The notes beneath the pieces are model-generated. The model had not been told where the DNA came from. It searched no databases and worked only from the letters and a program-made list of their open reading frames with translations. Positions 38,277-49,292 of a stretch of DNA of 62,932 nucleotides are shown here, in pieces. The stretch comes from Hyphomicrobiales bacterium (GTDB lineage Bacteria > Pseudomonadota > Alphaproteobacteria > Rhizobiales > Rhizobiaceae), in contig UCJU01000028.1 of assembly GCA_900472925.1 (NCBI GenBank), positions 1 to 62,932 of the forward strand. Reading direction: 5' to 3'. Positions within the stretch are counted from its first letter, which is position 1. Each line of letters starts with the position of its first letter. The position numbers were made by a program, and so were the translations under genes.

Positions 38277-38343
38277 GAAGTTCCCCTGTGGTAAAAAATC
38301 AGCAGCAGCCAAACGCATGAAATCGCAAGAGGTTCCGCGAATA

Positions 38344-39897
38344 TCAGTAGGCGTTGTCTGATTTGAGCAGGCGGATTGGGGTCAGGACGAGAATTTTCAA
38401 ATCGAGCCACAGAGACCAGTTCTCGATGTAGTAAAGATCATGGGCGGTGCGGTTTTTGATCTTGTCACCATGGTCGATTTCACCACGCCAGCCGTTGATT
38501 TGGGCCCAACCGGTCACGCCGGGCTTAACCTTGTGACGTGCAAAATAATGCTCGACGACCTCAGTATATTTCAAATCCCCCGTCTGAGCATGGACCGCAT
38601 GGGGGCGGGGACCGACCAACGACAGGTCGCCGGCAAGAACATTGAACAGCTGCGGTAGTTCATCGATAGAAGACTTACGCAAGAACCGGCCGACTGGCGT
38701 AACGCGCGGGTCGTTCTTCGTCACGGCTTTCTTGGCGGTTGGATCGCTCATCTCCGTGTACATGGAACGAAACTTCCAGACGTTGATCGTTTCGTTGTTG
38801 AAGCCATGGCGTTTCTGCTTGAAGAGAACAGGACCCTTGGATGTGCTTTTCACCGCAATCGCGGCACCCACCATGATCGGCCACAGCAAGGCGATGCATA
38901 TCAGGCTGAACACGACGTCGAAGGCGCGCTTTGCGACGGAGTCCCAGTCGCGGAGTGGCTTGTCCATGACGTCAAGCATGGGGACGCTGCCGATGTGGGA
39001 GTAGGAGCGTGGGCGAAAACGCAGCTTGTTGGCGTGTGCCGCAATGCGGATATCGACTGGCAGCACCCATAGCTGTCGGATCAGCTCCAAGATGCGCGCT
39101 TCGGCACTCATCGGAATGGAGATGATCAACATGTCCAATTTGGTCAGGCGAGCGAACTCGACCAGTTCTGCAAATGTGCCAAGTTTGGGATAACCGGCAA
39201 CCACCTCCGGAGAGCGCGCGCTTTTCCTGTCATCGAAAATGCCGCAGATGCGGATGTCGTTGTCATCATGTTCTAGGGATCGAATCAGATCCTTGGCCGA
39301 CTGGCCACCGCCGACGATGACCGCGCGCCGTTCCATAACGCCGTTGCGACCCCAATGCCGCATCATCAGCTCAACAATGATGCGCTCGACCAGAAGAAAG
39401 ACGGCGCTCGCGCCGTACCATATTCCCCAGGTTTGCCACGAGTAGCTATCCTTGGGTAACAGAGCGGCCGTAACGAGTACGGTGAGAGCAAAGGCCGCCA
39501 GAAGTGACCCCTGGATGCGTGGCATCGACTCCATGGAGCGGCGGAGGGCAGGAAGCTGATAGGAGTCTGCGATTTGCAACAGGATGGAGCAGAAGGCACC
39601 GTTCCAGAAGCAGATTGCAAGCAGTGCAATCCGAGAGCCGAATGCATCCGGCGTCTCAAAGGCATTAATTGATATCCCGAGGATGGTCAGAATCACGAAA
39701 TCGAAAAGCCGCAATTGTCCGATGACAATGTTTGGGGAATGACTCGTGGCGCGAAGCTGATTGGCGACTTGCAGCGCCAGCGGGTTGAGCGTCACCGGTT
39801 CGGGCTTCTTCGCACCGCTATCCTCAAAACTGCGGGAAAGCTTCTTGCGTAAAGCGTCCAGATCGATCGGGTCGTTTTCGCCGCCGGTCTTGCTCAT
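38344..39897 (-). CDS. undecaprenyl-phosphate glucose phosphotransferase
   Basis: A 517-residue polyprenyl-phosphate hexose-1-phosphate transferase that starts polysaccharide repeat assembly. Four N-terminal membrane segments, a CoA-binding-like middle domain ([20 protein letters not shown]), a fifth membrane segment ([20 protein letters not shown]), and the catalytic domain with [25 protein letters not shown] and SLVGPRPHA. Wza- and kinase-like genes lie upstream. It resembles UppE/WcaJ-type enzymes; which polymer it serves is not shown. Confidence 0.92.
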   Translation of the reverse strand: MSKTGGENDPIDLDALRKKLSRSFEDSGAKKPEPVTLNPLALQVANQLRATSHSPNIVIGQLRLFDFVILTILGISINAFETPDAFGSRIALLAICFWNGAFCSILLQIADSYQLPALRRSMESMPRIQGSLLAAFALTVLVTAALLPKDSYSWQTWGIWYGASAVFLLVERIIVELMMRHWGRNGVMERRAVIVGGGQSAKDLIRSLEHDDNDIRICGIFDDRKSARSPEVVAGYPKLGTFAELVEFARLTKLDMLIISIPMSAEARILELIRQLWVLPVDIRIAAHANKLRFRPRSYSHIGSVPMLDVMDKPLRDWDSVAKRAFDVVFSLICIALLWPIMVGAAIAVKSTSKGPVLFKQKRHGFNNETINVWKFRSMYTEMSDPTAKKAVTKNDPRVTPVGRFLRKSSIDELPQLFNVLAGDLSLVGPRPHAVHAQTGDLKYTEVVEHYFARHKVKPGVTGWAQINGWRGEIDHGDKIKNRTAHDLYYIENWSLWLDLKILVLTPIRLLKSDNAY

Positions 39898-40216
39898 CGT
39901 GTCTTTCCGCAGTCTTCAATTTTCGTGATCTTACAAAGAACTACCTAAGAAACGCTTAGGCCGAAAGGCCTAAAAGCGTCGCTTTCCACCAGCATTCAGT
40001 GTATATGTGGTTTTTCTAAAACTCACAATGGCGGTTTTACCGCGAAGTGCATTGATGCACATATTCGTGAAAAAGGGGGCGGGATACGCAATACTTGTTT
40101 ACCCGCAGCCATGGAGCAGTTTGGTGGCGGCGATATCTATGCCGCGCTTCCAGACTGCAAATTGGATAGGAAATCCTTGTCGGTGGGCCGCTGTTTGAGT
40201 GATAGGACGTTGCGGC
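39898..40216 (-). promoter_or_regulatory. intergenic region with hairpin between sugar transferase and export genes
   Basis: 319 bases without a convincing gene. TTAGGCC and GGCCTAA flank GAAA at 39956-39973, a compact hairpin. On the minus strand a few T residues follow, so it may be a weak terminator for the export gene. The promoter of the sugar transferase gene should also be here. Confidence 0.4.
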
Positions 40217-40789
40217 TTAGAAGAAGCGTTCGCGGACATAGATAGTATCGCCGGCGATAACCGGTGCCGATATAATGATCCTGCCTGTCAGCACGTTGGC
40301 GTTGATCTTGCGGGTAACATCGACATCACGCTGATTGGCGCGAGATGTGAAGCCGCCAGCAATTGCAATGGCGTTTTGCGCGGTCATCCCAGGGACATAG
40401 GAGTATTGGCCGGGTCTACCGACTTCGCCCATGACGAACACGGGACGGTAGCGATCGATTTCGATCGTCACGTCCGGGTTTTTGAGGAAACCCTGTCTCA
40501 GCTTCTGCGCAATGCCCGATTCAAGCTGGGCAACCGTCTTGCCGCGCGCAGCGACCTGTCCCACCAGTGGGAAAGCGACATAGCCAGCCTGATCGATCGT
40601 ATAGGTGTTTGTCAGACCGGTCTGGTCGAACACATTGACGCGAAGGCGATCACCACTATCCAGCCGATAGGGCTGAAGCGCAGCTTCATTGAAGGCGCGG
40701 GGTGCGGGCTTGTAGGCCGAGCAACCGGTGAGCATCGCTGCAAGAACGATGACTATGGCGGCTATCAAACGTGGGGCAGCGAACGTCAT
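40217..40789 (-). CDS. Wza/ExoF-type polysaccharide export lipoprotein
   Basis: 190 residues. The lipoprotein signal ends in LTGC (Cys near 22). The polysaccharide export domain (YRLDSGDRLRVNVFDQTGLT, GYVAFPLVGQVAARGKTVAQ) is followed by a SLBB-like segment (PGQYSYVPGMTAQNAIAIAG). Short relative to full Wza, so it is an outer-membrane/periplasmic export component of the short rhizobial type. A TTG at 40795 is an alternative start. Confidence 0.87.
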   Translation of the reverse strand: MTFAAPRLIAAIVIVLAAMLTGCSAYKPAPRAFNEAALQPYRLDSGDRLRVNVFDQTGLTNTYTIDQAGYVAFPLVGQVAARGKTVAQLESGIAQKLRQGFLKNPDVTIEIDRYRPVFVMGEVGRPGQYSYVPGMTAQNAIAIAGGFTSRANQRDVDVTRKINANVLTGRIIISAPVIAGDTIYVRERFF

Positions 40790-40991
40790 CCGCAATCATG
40801 CTCCAAAGACATTTCTTCATTCGGTTATCAGGCCTTTATGGTTAATAGCCGGTAAACAAATGAATTTTCGATCTTGCTGTCATAGGTTTTCTGACGAATG
40901 GCGGTTGGAGTTTAACGCTTGCGTTACCGGAGGGTCGTACAGTCCCCTTCAATATTGACCTTGTCGCGTTCCAACGAAACAGAGAAATGCC

Positions 40992-41627
40992 GTGGCTGAA
41001 CACGCTCCTCGTGAAGATGATTTCGATGAAGTGACACAAGATCGCTTCAGCCTTTCTGTGAATGGCGTTGCGGATTTTCTCTCCATGCGCAGTGCAAAGC
41101 CAACCGTTTCCTTGCTGTCACCCAGTGGCGACGACGGATCGACGGCCAGCGTGATGTTGGCGAGGTCCATCGCAGAACTCGGTCGGTCCGTCGTCTTGGT
41201 CGACATGACCGTTTCCGGATGTCCGACGCGGTTGATGGCACAGGAAACCAAGCTTGCGGGCATTTCAGATCTCTTGTTTGGTGAGACACCCTTCGGCGAA
41301 ACGATCCATCACGACCGTTTGTCGAATGCTCATCTCGTGCCACAGGGCAACGCGCCGCCAGTTCATACGGCGGGACTTATCGAGCGGCTGACGATGGTTC
41401 TGAATGCACTCGCAGACACCTATGACACGGTCCTGCTGGAATTCGGTGCCGCCGACATAGAAGGTGTGACAACCTTATTGAAATATATCGATACCGAAGT
41501 CGTCCTGTCCTTGCCGGATGGAGATGACCAACGGACCGCTGAAACATTGCTGGAACTGCGGACGCTCGGATATTCTGAAGTCGTCGTGATGAGCGGCTCG
41601 CATTCGGCTGATCGAACCGCAGCCTGA
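40992..41627 (+). CDS. BY-kinase/ExoP-like ATPase with degenerate P-loop
   Basis: 211 residues, GTG start at 40992. The sequence LLSPSGDDGSTASVMLARSI, followed by AELGRSVVLVDMT, aligns with the cytoplasmic ATPase domain of ExoP/Wzc proteins, but the Walker A lysine is missing (GDDGST). The N-terminal membrane domain of ExoP is absent. Divergent from the Wza-like gene, so it may regulate or scaffold the same export system rather than act as a kinase. Confidence 0.7.
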   Translation: MAEHAPREDDFDEVTQDRFSLSVNGVADFLSMRSAKPTVSLLSPSGDDGSTASVMLARSIAELGRSVVLVDMTVSGCPTRLMAQETKLAGISDLLFGETPFGETIHHDRLSNAHLVPQGNAPPVHTAGLIERLTMVLNALADTYDTVLLEFGAADIEGVTTLLKYIDTEVVLSLPDGDDQRTAETLLELRTLGYSEVVVMSGSHSADRTAA

Positions 41628-41629
41628 AA

Positions 41630-41842
41630 CTATTTTTGCTGTTTGGGGCCGGCCATCCATTTGATGACCAGCATCGCTGGTAATATCCACAGCAGCCCTG
41701 ATCCCATGAAATATGCCAGATGCACCCACCATGGTTGCGTGGCCAACGCCGCCGACGCGAAGCTGGTGGCTACCACTGCATAAATGACCACCAGGCAGAT
41801 GATAATGATGGTGCCGATGAATGATTTGAGGCGCGTGGGCAT
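41630..41842 (-). CDS. DUF2842 small membrane protein
   Basis: 70 residues with two membrane helices (FIGTIIIICLVVIYAVVATS and MGSGLLWILPAMLVIKWM), matching DUF2842. Start at 41842; an ATG at 41854 is also in frame. Convergent with the ExoP-like gene, two bases apart. Confidence 0.78.
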   Translation of the reverse strand: MPTRLKSFIGTIIIICLVVIYAVVATSFASAALATQPWWVHLAYFMGSGLLWILPAMLVIKWMAGPKQQK

Positions 41843-41989
41843 GCCGTATTCCATTTCCTGAATCTTGCATTCACTTATACAGCCGCGACCCAATGCCGCA
41901 AAGCTTTATGCCGCTGGGCAGGGGACTAAGGGCTTGTTTTGCACGGTCTGTTGTTGCAAACCAAGGCAATGACTGGTGGAGTGTCAAGA

Positions 41990-43105
41990 ATGCAGGCGAA
42001 CACGATGGCTACGGCTGAAACTTCTGTCGAACAGGGCCGGGTGGCGTTGGACAGACAGGAACATAACCGTCGCCTTTTGCGCATCTGGCTGCGTGTGGTG
42101 CTGTTCACGCTTTTCTGTCTGGTCCTGGTGGGTGGCGCCACACGTCTGACCGAATCGGGCCTTTCCATCACCGAATGGAAACCGATTCACGGTGCTATAC
42201 CACCCCTTTCCGTCGCCGAGTGGGAAGAGGAATTCCAGCTTTACCAACGCATTCCGCAATATCAGGAAATCAACAAGGGCATGTCGCTGAGTGAGTTCAA
42301 GACCATCTTCTGGTGGGAGTGGGCCCACCGGCTTCTGGCGCGGACGATCGGCCTGATTTTTGCGTTGCCGCTTGCATATTTCTGGCTTACGGGGCGTGTC
42401 GAGAAACGCCTGAAGCTGCCTTTGGTCGGTCTGTTGGCGCTGGGCGGCTTTCAAGGTTTCGTTGGCTGGTGGATGGTGTCTTCCGGCCTCGTCAACCGCA
42501 CGGATGTGTCGCAGTACCGCCTCGCGACCCACCTGACCATCGCCTGCCTGATCTTTGCGGGCTGCATGTGGATTTTGCGTGGCCTGTCTCTGCATTCGGC
42601 AGAAGCGGCCAATGAAAAAAAGGGCAGGGGTTTTGCTGCTCTGCTGGCCTGTCTCTGTCTGTTCCAGATCTATCTCGGTGCACTCGTTGCAGGTCTGAAT
42701 GCCGGGCTTTCCTATAACACATGGCCGCTGATGGATGGCTCACTGATACCCGGCGATCTCTTCATCCAGCAGCCGTGGTGGATCAACCTTTTCGAAAACC
42801 CGAAGACTGTGCAATTCGTGCATCGTCTTGGGGCATACGTCATTTTCGCTGCAACGCTGTGGCATATGGTCAGTATGGCGCGCGCGCTTCCAAACACGCC
42901 ACACGCACGCCGATCCATCTTGTTCTTCGCAATGGTCTGCATACAGGCGACACTCGGCATAACGACGCTGCTGACACATGTGCATATTCACGTCGCCCTT
43001 GCACATCAAGGCATGGCCCTTCTAGTGCTGGCCTTTGCAATTGCGCATTGGCGGGGTTTTATCGGCGAGTATCCCTTGGCTGTGCCCTCTGAGATCAGAG
43101 ACTGA
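41990..43105 (+). CDS. ctaA: heme A synthase (COX15/CtaA)
   Basis: 371 residues with eight hydrophobic segments. CtaA oxidises heme O to heme A for aa3-type cytochrome oxidase. [20 protein letters not shown] and [15 protein letters not shown] carry the conserved motifs and heme-ligand histidine; [15 protein letters not shown] and [16 protein letters not shown] carry the later ones. The start at 41990 is behind GTGGAG. Confidence 0.94.
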   Translation: MQANTMATAETSVEQGRVALDRQEHNRRLLRIWLRVVLFTLFCLVLVGGATRLTESGLSITEWKPIHGAIPPLSVAEWEEEFQLYQRIPQYQEINKGMSLSEFKTIFWWEWAHRLLARTIGLIFALPLAYFWLTGRVEKRLKLPLVGLLALGGFQGFVGWWMVSSGLVNRTDVSQYRLATHLTIACLIFAGCMWILRGLSLHSAEAANEKKGRGFAALLACLCLFQIYLGALVAGLNAGLSYNTWPLMDGSLIPGDLFIQQPWWINLFENPKTVQFVHRLGAYVIFAATLWHMVSMARALPNTPHARRSILFFAMVCIQATLGITTLLTHVHIHVALAHQGMALLVLAFAIAHWRGFIGEYPLAVPSEIRD

Positions 43106-43109
43106 TTTC

Positions 43110-43970
43110 TTATAGAAGCCGTGCTGCGACGTTGAAAAAGGCAAGACGTTCACGAGCGTTCTGATTGCCGGAGACTGAATCTGCCGACTCTAAAGACCAG
43201 CAGATGGACAGCCCGGCATGTGCCAGCGCGTAGCGCAGTATCTTGTCTTCGCTACAGCCAAGCACATTGGAAAACACCGTCATCAGGTCTGAAATCCGCG
43301 CCACATCGATAATATCGTCAAACGCCCCCAGCGGATTTCCGAACACGTTGGCGACATCATATGCTGGATCGCCGAACAATCCCTGTGGGTCGATGGCCAG
43401 CCAGCCGCGGTCGTTGCTGTGAATGATATTGTCGTGGTGGAGATCGCCGTGTAGCGGACGAACACTCGTCTGGTGCGAAAGCAGTTCGTCCGCGATGCTG
43501 GCAGCCTGGCGTAATCTGGGTGATAACTCAGCGTCCGTCTCGTGCTGAGCCCGCTTGAAAAGGGCGTGAAAATGCTGCCGTAGCGGCGTCAATTCGGGCG
43601 GCGCGCTGCCACCGGCTGAATGGAGATCTTTAAGGACATCAACGATAACGGCGTTGCTGAACGTTTCGCCCTGTAGCAGGCGCTCGGTACGCAGGTTCAG
43701 ATCGCCCGCGTCTTCCAGAAGACACATATGGTCCGCGCGATCGATCAATCGAACCGCTCCCGAACCAGCCCGCCATTCCAGAAATGCCATGCCGGGCAAT
43801 TCACCCATGCCGTTTGGCTTCAGGATTTTCACGATCGCGCTGGACCTATTGAAGAGGGTCACACGGTAGACAAAGCTGGACGGCGTGTCGGCAATAAGAA
43901 AGGCGGAGGATATACTCCACCGCCTTGCAAGTTCATCTGGAATACTGGTCTGGCTCTGGTTTCCGCTCAT
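43110..43970 (-). CDS. APH(6)-like aminoglycoside/streptomycin phosphotransferase homologue
   Basis: 286 residues. The kinase catalytic loop [15 protein letters not shown] and the metal-binding [20 protein letters not shown] are typical of the streptomycin 6-kinase family. Chromosomal members may phosphorylate other small molecules. The start overlaps the stop of argC by four bases, so it depends on argC expression. Resistance is not implied by the sequence alone. Confidence 0.85.
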   Translation of the reverse strand: MSGNQSQTSIPDELARRWSISSAFLIADTPSSFVYRVTLFNRSSAIVKILKPNGMGELPGMAFLEWRAGSGAVRLIDRADHMCLLEDAGDLNLRTERLLQGETFSNAVIVDVLKDLHSAGGSAPPELTPLRQHFHALFKRAQHETDAELSPRLRQAASIADELLSHQTSVRPLHGDLHHDNIIHSNDRGWLAIDPQGLFGDPAYDVANVFGNPLGAFDDIIDVARISDLMTVFSNVLGCSEDKILRYALAHAGLSICWSLESADSVSGNQNARERLAFFNVAARLL

Positions 43971-44893
43971 GCCGAAAGCATGAGTTCCATGTTCTGTACG
44001 GCTGCGCCTGATGCGCCCTTGCCGAGATTATCCAGAACCGCGACGAGGTTGACATGATCGTCAGTTCCGAACACGAAAAGCTTCATCGTATCCTGATTAA
44101 CCAGTTCCTCCGCATCGATCCGGCCAAGCGACTTGCTGTCCTCCAGCGGAACGACCTGAACGATGTTCTGTCCTGCATAATGCGCGACGAGCGCGGCATG
44201 AATGCTCTCGACACTCGTGCCTTCTTTAAGGTCGGCCAGAAACAACGGTACCTGCACGATCATACCTTGCGCAAAGCGGCAGACGGAGGGTGAAAAGAGC
44301 GGCGAGCGGTCGAGCTGACCGTGGATTTTCATCTCCGGGACATGCTTGTGCTTGAGCGTCAGACCATAAAGGAAATTGTTGGCCTTGATGGAATCATCAC
44401 GGCTCTGGTCTTCCATCTGCGCGATCATCTGCTTGCCGCCACCGGTGTAGCCAGACACGGCGTTGACGCTGACGGGGTAGCCATCAGGCAGGATGCCGGC
44501 GGCGCGAAGCGGGCGGATAAGCCCGATAGCACCCGTGGGATAGCAGCCCGGATTGCTGACGAAACGCGCAGAGCGCACCTTCTCGGACTGTCCCTTCTCC
44601 ATTTCGGCAAAGCCATAGGCCCAGTTCGGATCCACGCGATACGCCGTCGACGTGTCGATGATCCGTACCGTGTTGTTGCCCAAGACCATCGAAACGGCTT
44701 CCCTGGAGGCATCGTCGGGAAGGCACAGAATGGAGATGTCTGCGGTGTTCAGCATATCCTCGCGCATTGCGGCGTTGCGCCGCTCCGCTTCCGGAATGGA
44801 CAGCAGTTCGATATCGCGGCGGTCGGCAAGGCGGGTGCGAATTTGCAAGCCTGTGGTGCCGTGTTCGCCATCGATGAAAATTTTCGCTGTCAT
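43967..44893 (-). CDS. argC: N-acetyl-gamma-glutamyl-phosphate reductase
   Basis: 308 residues of the short ArgC type. The NADP loop [18 protein letters not shown] and the catalytic [14 protein letters not shown] (Cys117) are visible. It makes N-acetylglutamate semialdehyde in arginine synthesis. The ATG at 44893 is favoured over 44914. Overlaps the APH-like gene; speB lies upstream on the same strand. Confidence 0.94.
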   Translation of the reverse strand: MTAKIFIDGEHGTTGLQIRTRLADRRDIELLSIPEAERRNAAMREDMLNTADISILCLPDDASREAVSMVLGNNTVRIIDTSTAYRVDPNWAYGFAEMEKGQSEKVRSARFVSNPGCYPTGAIGLIRPLRAAGILPDGYPVSVNAVSGYTGGGKQMIAQMEDQSRDDSIKANNFLYGLTLKHKHVPEMKIHGQLDRSPLFSPSVCRFAQGMIVQVPLFLADLKEGTSVESIHAALVAHYAGQNIVQVVPLEDSKSLGRIDAEELVNQDTMKLFVFGTDDHVNLVAVLDNLGKGASGAAVQNMELMLSA

Positions 44894-44964
44894 GTCCTTG
44901 TCCTGAACTTTCAATAGGTTACGGGTATGGGCGAATCAGTTTGCCATGCACTTGAATCAATCTG

Positions 44965-45918
44965 TCAGCTTGCTTTCGCAAGCCGTTCTGCACGCAGGCC
45001 AAGCATATACATCGCTACCGTTGCCCCGGCAATGGCGGTAATATCCGCGTGGTCGTAAGCAGGGGCAACCTCCACCACATCGGAGCCGCGAATATCCAGC
45101 TCGCCCAGACCGCGAAGGATTGCCAGTACTTTTGCGCTCGAGGGCCCACCGGCAACAGGTGTGCCGGTGCCGGGGGCGAAGGCCGGGTCGAGGCAGTCGA
45201 TATCGAATGTCAGATAGGCCGGACGTCCGCCGGTATGGTCTATGATCAGGGACGAAATATCGCTCGCCCGCATATCCTCGACCTCATGACCGTAGATCAG
45301 CTTGATGCCGCAATTTTCGGGCGCGTGCGTACGAATGCCGATCTGGATCGATCTTTCAGCGTCGATCAGCCCGTCGCGCACCGCCCGCGTCACGAAGGAA
45401 CCGTGATCGATGCGTTTGCCGTCATCGAACCATGTGTCCTGATGTGCATCGAACTGCGCCAGTGCGAGCGGTCCATGCTTTGCGACATGTGCTTTCAGAA
45501 GCGGCCATGTGATGAAGTGATCACCGCCCAGCGTCAGAAGGTAATCTGCCTTGGAGAGAATCTCGGTCGCTTCGTCCTCGATGGTTTGGGGCGTTAGCCA
45601 ATGGTTGCCGTAATCCAGCAGGCAATCGCCATAGTCGATGGTCGGCATCGCCTCGAACAGGTCATGTCCGAATGGATATTGCGGATCATTGTCGAAAATC
45701 GCCGAAGCGCGTCGAATGGCCTGTGGGCCGAAGCGCGCACCAGGGCGGTTTGAGGTCGCAGCATCGAAGGGAATGCCCCATATCGCCGTCGACACGCCTT
45801 CGAGGTGTTTCGTGTATCTGCGGCGCATGAAGGACAGGGCACCGGCATGTGTAGGATCGGTTGCAGCCGATGTCAGAGATAATGCAGTGAATGCGTGATC
45901 GATCGATTTTGACGGCAT
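44965..45918 (-). CDS. speB: agmatinase
   Basis: 317 residues of the ureohydrolase family, splitting agmatine to putrescine and urea. All three manganese motifs are present: LGGDHFITWPLL, FDAHQDTWFD and FDIDCLDPAFAPGTGTP. Seventy-one bases upstream of argC on the same strand. Confidence 0.93.
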   Translation of the reverse strand: MPSKSIDHAFTALSLTSAATDPTHAGALSFMRRRYTKHLEGVSTAIWGIPFDAATSNRPGARFGPQAIRRASAIFDNDPQYPFGHDLFEAMPTIDYGDCLLDYGNHWLTPQTIEDEATEILSKADYLLTLGGDHFITWPLLKAHVAKHGPLALAQFDAHQDTWFDDGKRIDHGSFVTRAVRDGLIDAERSIQIGIRTHAPENCGIKLIYGHEVEDMRASDISSLIIDHTGGRPAYLTFDIDCLDPAFAPGTGTPVAGGPSSAKVLAILRGLGELDIRGSDVVEVAPAYDHADITAIAGATVAMYMLGLRAERLAKAS

Positions 45919-46059
45919 TGAGCACCCCTGATGTGAATGGTCTTTGTCGTCTTCAATAACGCATTAAGCTGTTCGGGATAAGCTGCATATCTGTTATTCA
46001 CGCCGTTGAATATTCTCCTTCGGCGTTGCTTGGAGCGCTTGCACCACCCGTGGATTTTC

Positions 46060-48012
46060 ATGACGTATAGAGCCGAAATAGATGGCCTCCGCGCCATCGC
46101 TGTGCTGAGCGTGGTTCTCGCGCACGCCAATTTTTCGGCTTTTGGCGGCGGCTTTATCGGCGTCGATATCTTTTTCGCCATCAGCGGGTATCTGATAACG
46201 ACCATTATTCTCGATGATTACGCCAATGGCACGTTCTCGCTTCGTGGCTTTTATGAGCGCCGGGCGAGACGAATTTTGCCCGCCCTGTTCTTCGTCTTGT
46301 TTTGCACTGTGCCTGCCGCGTGGATTTGGCTCTTGCCAGAGGCCTATGAGGCTTTTTCCAAAAGTCTGGTGATGGCCACGGTCTCGCTTTCCAATATCTA
46401 CTTTTTGAAGAAGACCGACTACTTCGCGCCCGATTCGACAGAAGTGCCGTTGCTCCATACCTGGAGCCTTGGGGTAGAGGAGCAGTTCTACGTTCTTTTC
46501 CCGCTGCTCTTTCTGTTCAGGTTAAACGGGAGAACGATTTTCAAAATCGTTCTGGCCACAGCAATCGCGAGCCTTTTTGTCAGTGACTTCGGTGCACGGC
46601 ATTTTCCGTCTGCCAATTACTACCTGTTGCCCACCCGTGTGTGGGAAATTCTGGCAGGCTCGCTTTGTGCGTTCTCTGTCTTCGGCAAAACACGATGCTC
46701 GAACAGCGCCTTGGCCTTGGCCGGGCTCGTCCTGATCATGGTCGCGGTCTTTCTGTTCGATCCCACGACGCGGGTTCCTTCATTCGCTGCGTTGCTGCCT
46801 GTTGGCGGAACATGCGCGTTCCTTCTGTTTGCGACCAGAGAGACAGGGGCAGGTCGTCTGCTATCCTGTCCACCACTTGTATGGATCGGGCGCTTCAGTT
46901 TCAGCATTTATCTATGGCACCAGCCGGTCTTTGCTTTCTGGCGGATCAGAAGCGCGGAGCCGCCATCGCAATGGGTCATGTGTGCTTTGATTGTTGTGGT
47001 TCTGGCGCTTGCAGCTTTCACCTGGCGGTTCATCGAGCAGCCATTGAGATATGGAAAGGCAGGAATCCGCAAAGTTGCGGCTTTGGCCACGACCTGCGCC
47101 CTTATACTCGTCGGTTTCGGCGCTTTGGGCTTTCTGAAAGAGGGATTGCCGTTTCGGCTGGCGCCCGGCGTGCAAACCTTTATCGAAAAGACGACGTGGA
47201 GCGAAAACTGTCTGTTTCAGGTCAAGGACGGCACGCCCGCCATTCCCGATGACAAATGTATGTTCGATGCGAATGCGGGCAAAACATATGCAGTCTGGGG
47301 CGACTCGATCGGCGCGTCTTTGTCGCCAGCGCTGGTGGAAGCATTAGAGCTGCGCCACATGGGCATGGTCCAACTGACCCACGGCTTCTGCGCGCCCATT
47401 ATTGGCGTTTCGACTGCGCGAGAAGAGGGCGCTGCAGATTGCGATGCCTTCAATCAGCGGGCATTGACCTATTTGACACAAAGCAAAATCGATACCGTCG
47501 TGATGGTCGCGTCCTGGGTCAATTTCTTCAACGCGCCGTATTTGCGGATCGATGGTGCAGAATATTCTGCAGCCGACACCCCCATCTCGGCCGTGGCGAA
47601 GAAACTGCAGGAAACCGTTCAGGCACTGGAGACCAGTGGCACGCGGGTCGTGATCATTTACCCAAGCCCGCGCTTCGACAAGCCGGTGGTCGACGTCATG
47701 GCAGGACGTATCGTCAAAGGGGATGCCTCACCGGATTTCGAGTACTCCATTGCCGCTTTCAAAGCGAATACAGCCCACGCCTATTCCGTGCTGAATGCTG
47801 GAGTGCCTGATAGTGTGACCAAGATTTTCCCGGAGCAGATATTCTGCCATCAGTCACAGTGGGACATGTGTTTCTTTGGGCGGGATGGTGTGGCTTACAT
47901 TGCCGACCGCGGGCACTACACGAAGGCGGGCGCGACGATGATTGTCGACCAGTTGATGAGGGAGATAGAAAACCCTGATACACGCTCTTCCACGGGCGTC
48001 ACGATCAACTGA
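46060..48012 (+). CDS. OafA/YrhL-type acyltransferase with C-terminal SGNH domain
   Basis: 650 residues. Residues 1-360 form about ten membrane segments of acyltransferase 3 (TYRAEIDGLRAIAVLSVVLA, HTWSLGVEEQFY). The periplasmic C-terminal part has an SGNH-type block (VWGDSIGASLSPALVEAL) and a late D-x-x-H-like motif (RGHYTKAGA). It probably O-acylates a surface polysaccharide or LPS. Start at ATG 46060 by family N-terminus. Confidence 0.9.
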   Translation: MTYRAEIDGLRAIAVLSVVLAHANFSAFGGGFIGVDIFFAISGYLITTIILDDYANGTFSLRGFYERRARRILPALFFVLFCTVPAAWIWLLPEAYEAFSKSLVMATVSLSNIYFLKKTDYFAPDSTEVPLLHTWSLGVEEQFYVLFPLLFLFRLNGRTIFKIVLATAIASLFVSDFGARHFPSANYYLLPTRVWEILAGSLCAFSVFGKTRCSNSALALAGLVLIMVAVFLFDPTTRVPSFAALLPVGGTCAFLLFATRETGAGRLLSCPPLVWIGRFSFSIYLWHQPVFAFWRIRSAEPPSQWVMCALIVVVLALAAFTWRFIEQPLRYGKAGIRKVAALATTCALILVGFGALGFLKEGLPFRLAPGVQTFIEKTTWSENCLFQVKDGTPAIPDDKCMFDANAGKTYAVWGDSIGASLSPALVEALELRHMGMVQLTHGFCAPIIGVSTAREEGAADCDAFNQRALTYLTQSKIDTVVMVASWVNFFNAPYLRIDGAEYSAADTPISAVAKKLQETVQALETSGTRVVIIYPSPRFDKPVVDVMAGRIVKGDASPDFEYSIAAFKANTAHAYSVLNAGVPDSVTKIFPEQIFCHQSQWDMCFFGRDGVAYIADRGHYTKAGATMIVDQLMREIENPDTRSSTGVTIN

Positions 48013-48055
48013 TATCCAGCCTTTGGACAGGGTCTTCTGGGGTGGTCACAGTGAC

Positions 48056-48091
48056 CAATAAAAAAGGCGGAGCCGAAGCCCCGCCTTTTCG
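48056..48091. terminator. bidirectional terminator
   Basis: GGCGGAGC and GCCCCGCC flank CGAA with one mismatch, with A-runs on the left and TTTTCG on the right. It lies between convergent oafA-type and rpsI genes and can serve both strands. Confidence 0.8.
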
Positions 48092-48111
48092 TATTTGTCG
48101 TATGTGAGCGA

Positions 48112-48579
48112 TTAACGCTTGGAGAACTGGAACGAACGGCGAGCCTTGGCCTTACCGTACTTCTTACGTTCAACAACACGGCTGTCGCGGGTCAGGAAGC
48201 CACCCTTCTTCAGAGCGCCGCGAAGGGCTGGCTCGAAGTAGGTGAGAGCCTTGGAAACGCCGTGACGAACTGCACCGGCCTGACCGGAAAGACCACCACC
48301 GGCAACAGTTGCGATGATGTCGAACTGGCCAGAGCGTGCTGCAGCGATCAGAGGCTGCTGCAGGATCATCTGCAGAACCGGGCGTGCGAAGTAAGCGGAG
48401 AAATCACGACCGTTGATGATGATCTTGCCGGAACCGGCCTTGATCCATACGCGTGCAACGGCGTTCTTGCGCTTGCCGGTCGCGTAGGCGCGGCCGAGTG
48501 TGTCAACCTTGCGGACGTGCACGGGAGCCGAAGCTTCCGATGCAGGGGCGAGGTCTTTCAGGGAGGAAAGATCGGCCAT
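48112..48579 (-). CDS. rpsI: 30S ribosomal protein S9
   Basis: S9 (155 aa) contacts P-site tRNA with its C-terminal tail. [20 protein letters not shown] and the C-terminal [17 protein letters not shown] are diagnostic. A rhizobial N-terminal extension of about 25 residues is present. Two bases after rplM. Confidence 0.97.
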   Translation of the reverse strand: MADLSSLKDLAPASEASAPVHVRKVDTLGRAYATGKRKNAVARVWIKAGSGKIIINGRDFSAYFARPVLQMILQQPLIAAARSGQFDIIATVAGGGLSGQAGAVRHGVSKALTYFEPALRGALKKGGFLTRDSRVVERKKYGKAKARRSFQFSKR

Positions 48580-48581
48580 TA

Positions 48582-49046
48582 TCAGGCGCTCCTTACGTTC
48601 TTGCTGTTCAGCTTTGCCACTTCAAGAACGGCAGGCTGCTGTGCTTCATGCGGGTGGTTCGAACCAGCGTAAACGCGCAGGTTCTTCATCTGGCGACGGC
48701 CAAGAGGACCACGGGGAATCATACGCTCGATTGCCTTTTCGAGAACGCGCTCCGGGAAGCGGCCTTCGATGATCTGGCGAACGGTACGTTCCTTGATGCC
48801 ACCTGGGTAACCAGTGTGCCAGTAGTACTTCTTGTCGGAATATTTATTGCCGGTGAAGACAACCTTTTCCGCGTTGATGATAATGACGTTGTCGCCATCA
48901 TCTACGTGCGGCGTGTAAGTTGCCTTGTGCTTGCCGCGCAGGCGGGTTGCAACAACGGTGGCGAGGCGACCAACAACGAGGCCTTCGGCGTCGATGATGA
49001 TCCACTTCTTCTCCACCTCAGCGGGCTTCTGAACGAAAGTAGACAT
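48582..49046 (-). CDS. rplM: 50S ribosomal protein L13
   Basis: L13 (154 aa) is an early 50S assembly protein. [20 protein letters not shown] and [12 protein letters not shown] match the family. First gene of the rplM-rpsI operon; its leader lies in 49047-49200. Confidence 0.97.
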   Translation of the reverse strand: MSTFVQKPAEVEKKWIIIDAEGLVVGRLATVVATRLRGKHKATYTPHVDDGDNVIIINAEKVVFTGNKYSDKKYYWHTGYPGGIKERTVRQIIEGRFPERVLEKAIERMIPRGPLGRRQMKNLRVYAGSNHPHEAQQPAVLEVAKLNSKNVRSA

Positions 49047-49292
49047 TCTTTTAACTTTCTCTAGGACCCGTCACACTCCAGTGGAGCATGCAGGCGTTTT
49101 TTGTTGCTTAAGGCTGAACACATGCGCGCAGCCGGAATGACCGTATTTCCGGGGAAATTCTGTCTGGCGCGCTTATAGGCGGTAGATGGAACCACGTCAA
49201 CGACGCGAAAAAGAGAGGTGCGAAAAATTACCTTTTGGAAACAATGGCTTATCTATGTGGTTTTATAATACCACAAGAAAGTGCCGTCAAAA
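49047..49292 (-). promoter_or_regulatory. leader region of rplM-rpsI
   Basis: 246 bases between rplM and the EamA gene. A small hairpin TGTGGT/ACCACA is at 49254-49273, next to the EamA stop. The rplM promoter should be nearer 49100-49200, but no motif was placed with confidence. Confidence 0.35.

Noticed and set aside
40007..40198. 63-codon plus-strand frame in the polysaccharide gene gap
   Set aside because: No ribosome-binding site, no conserved look, and it crosses the hairpin and promoter region.
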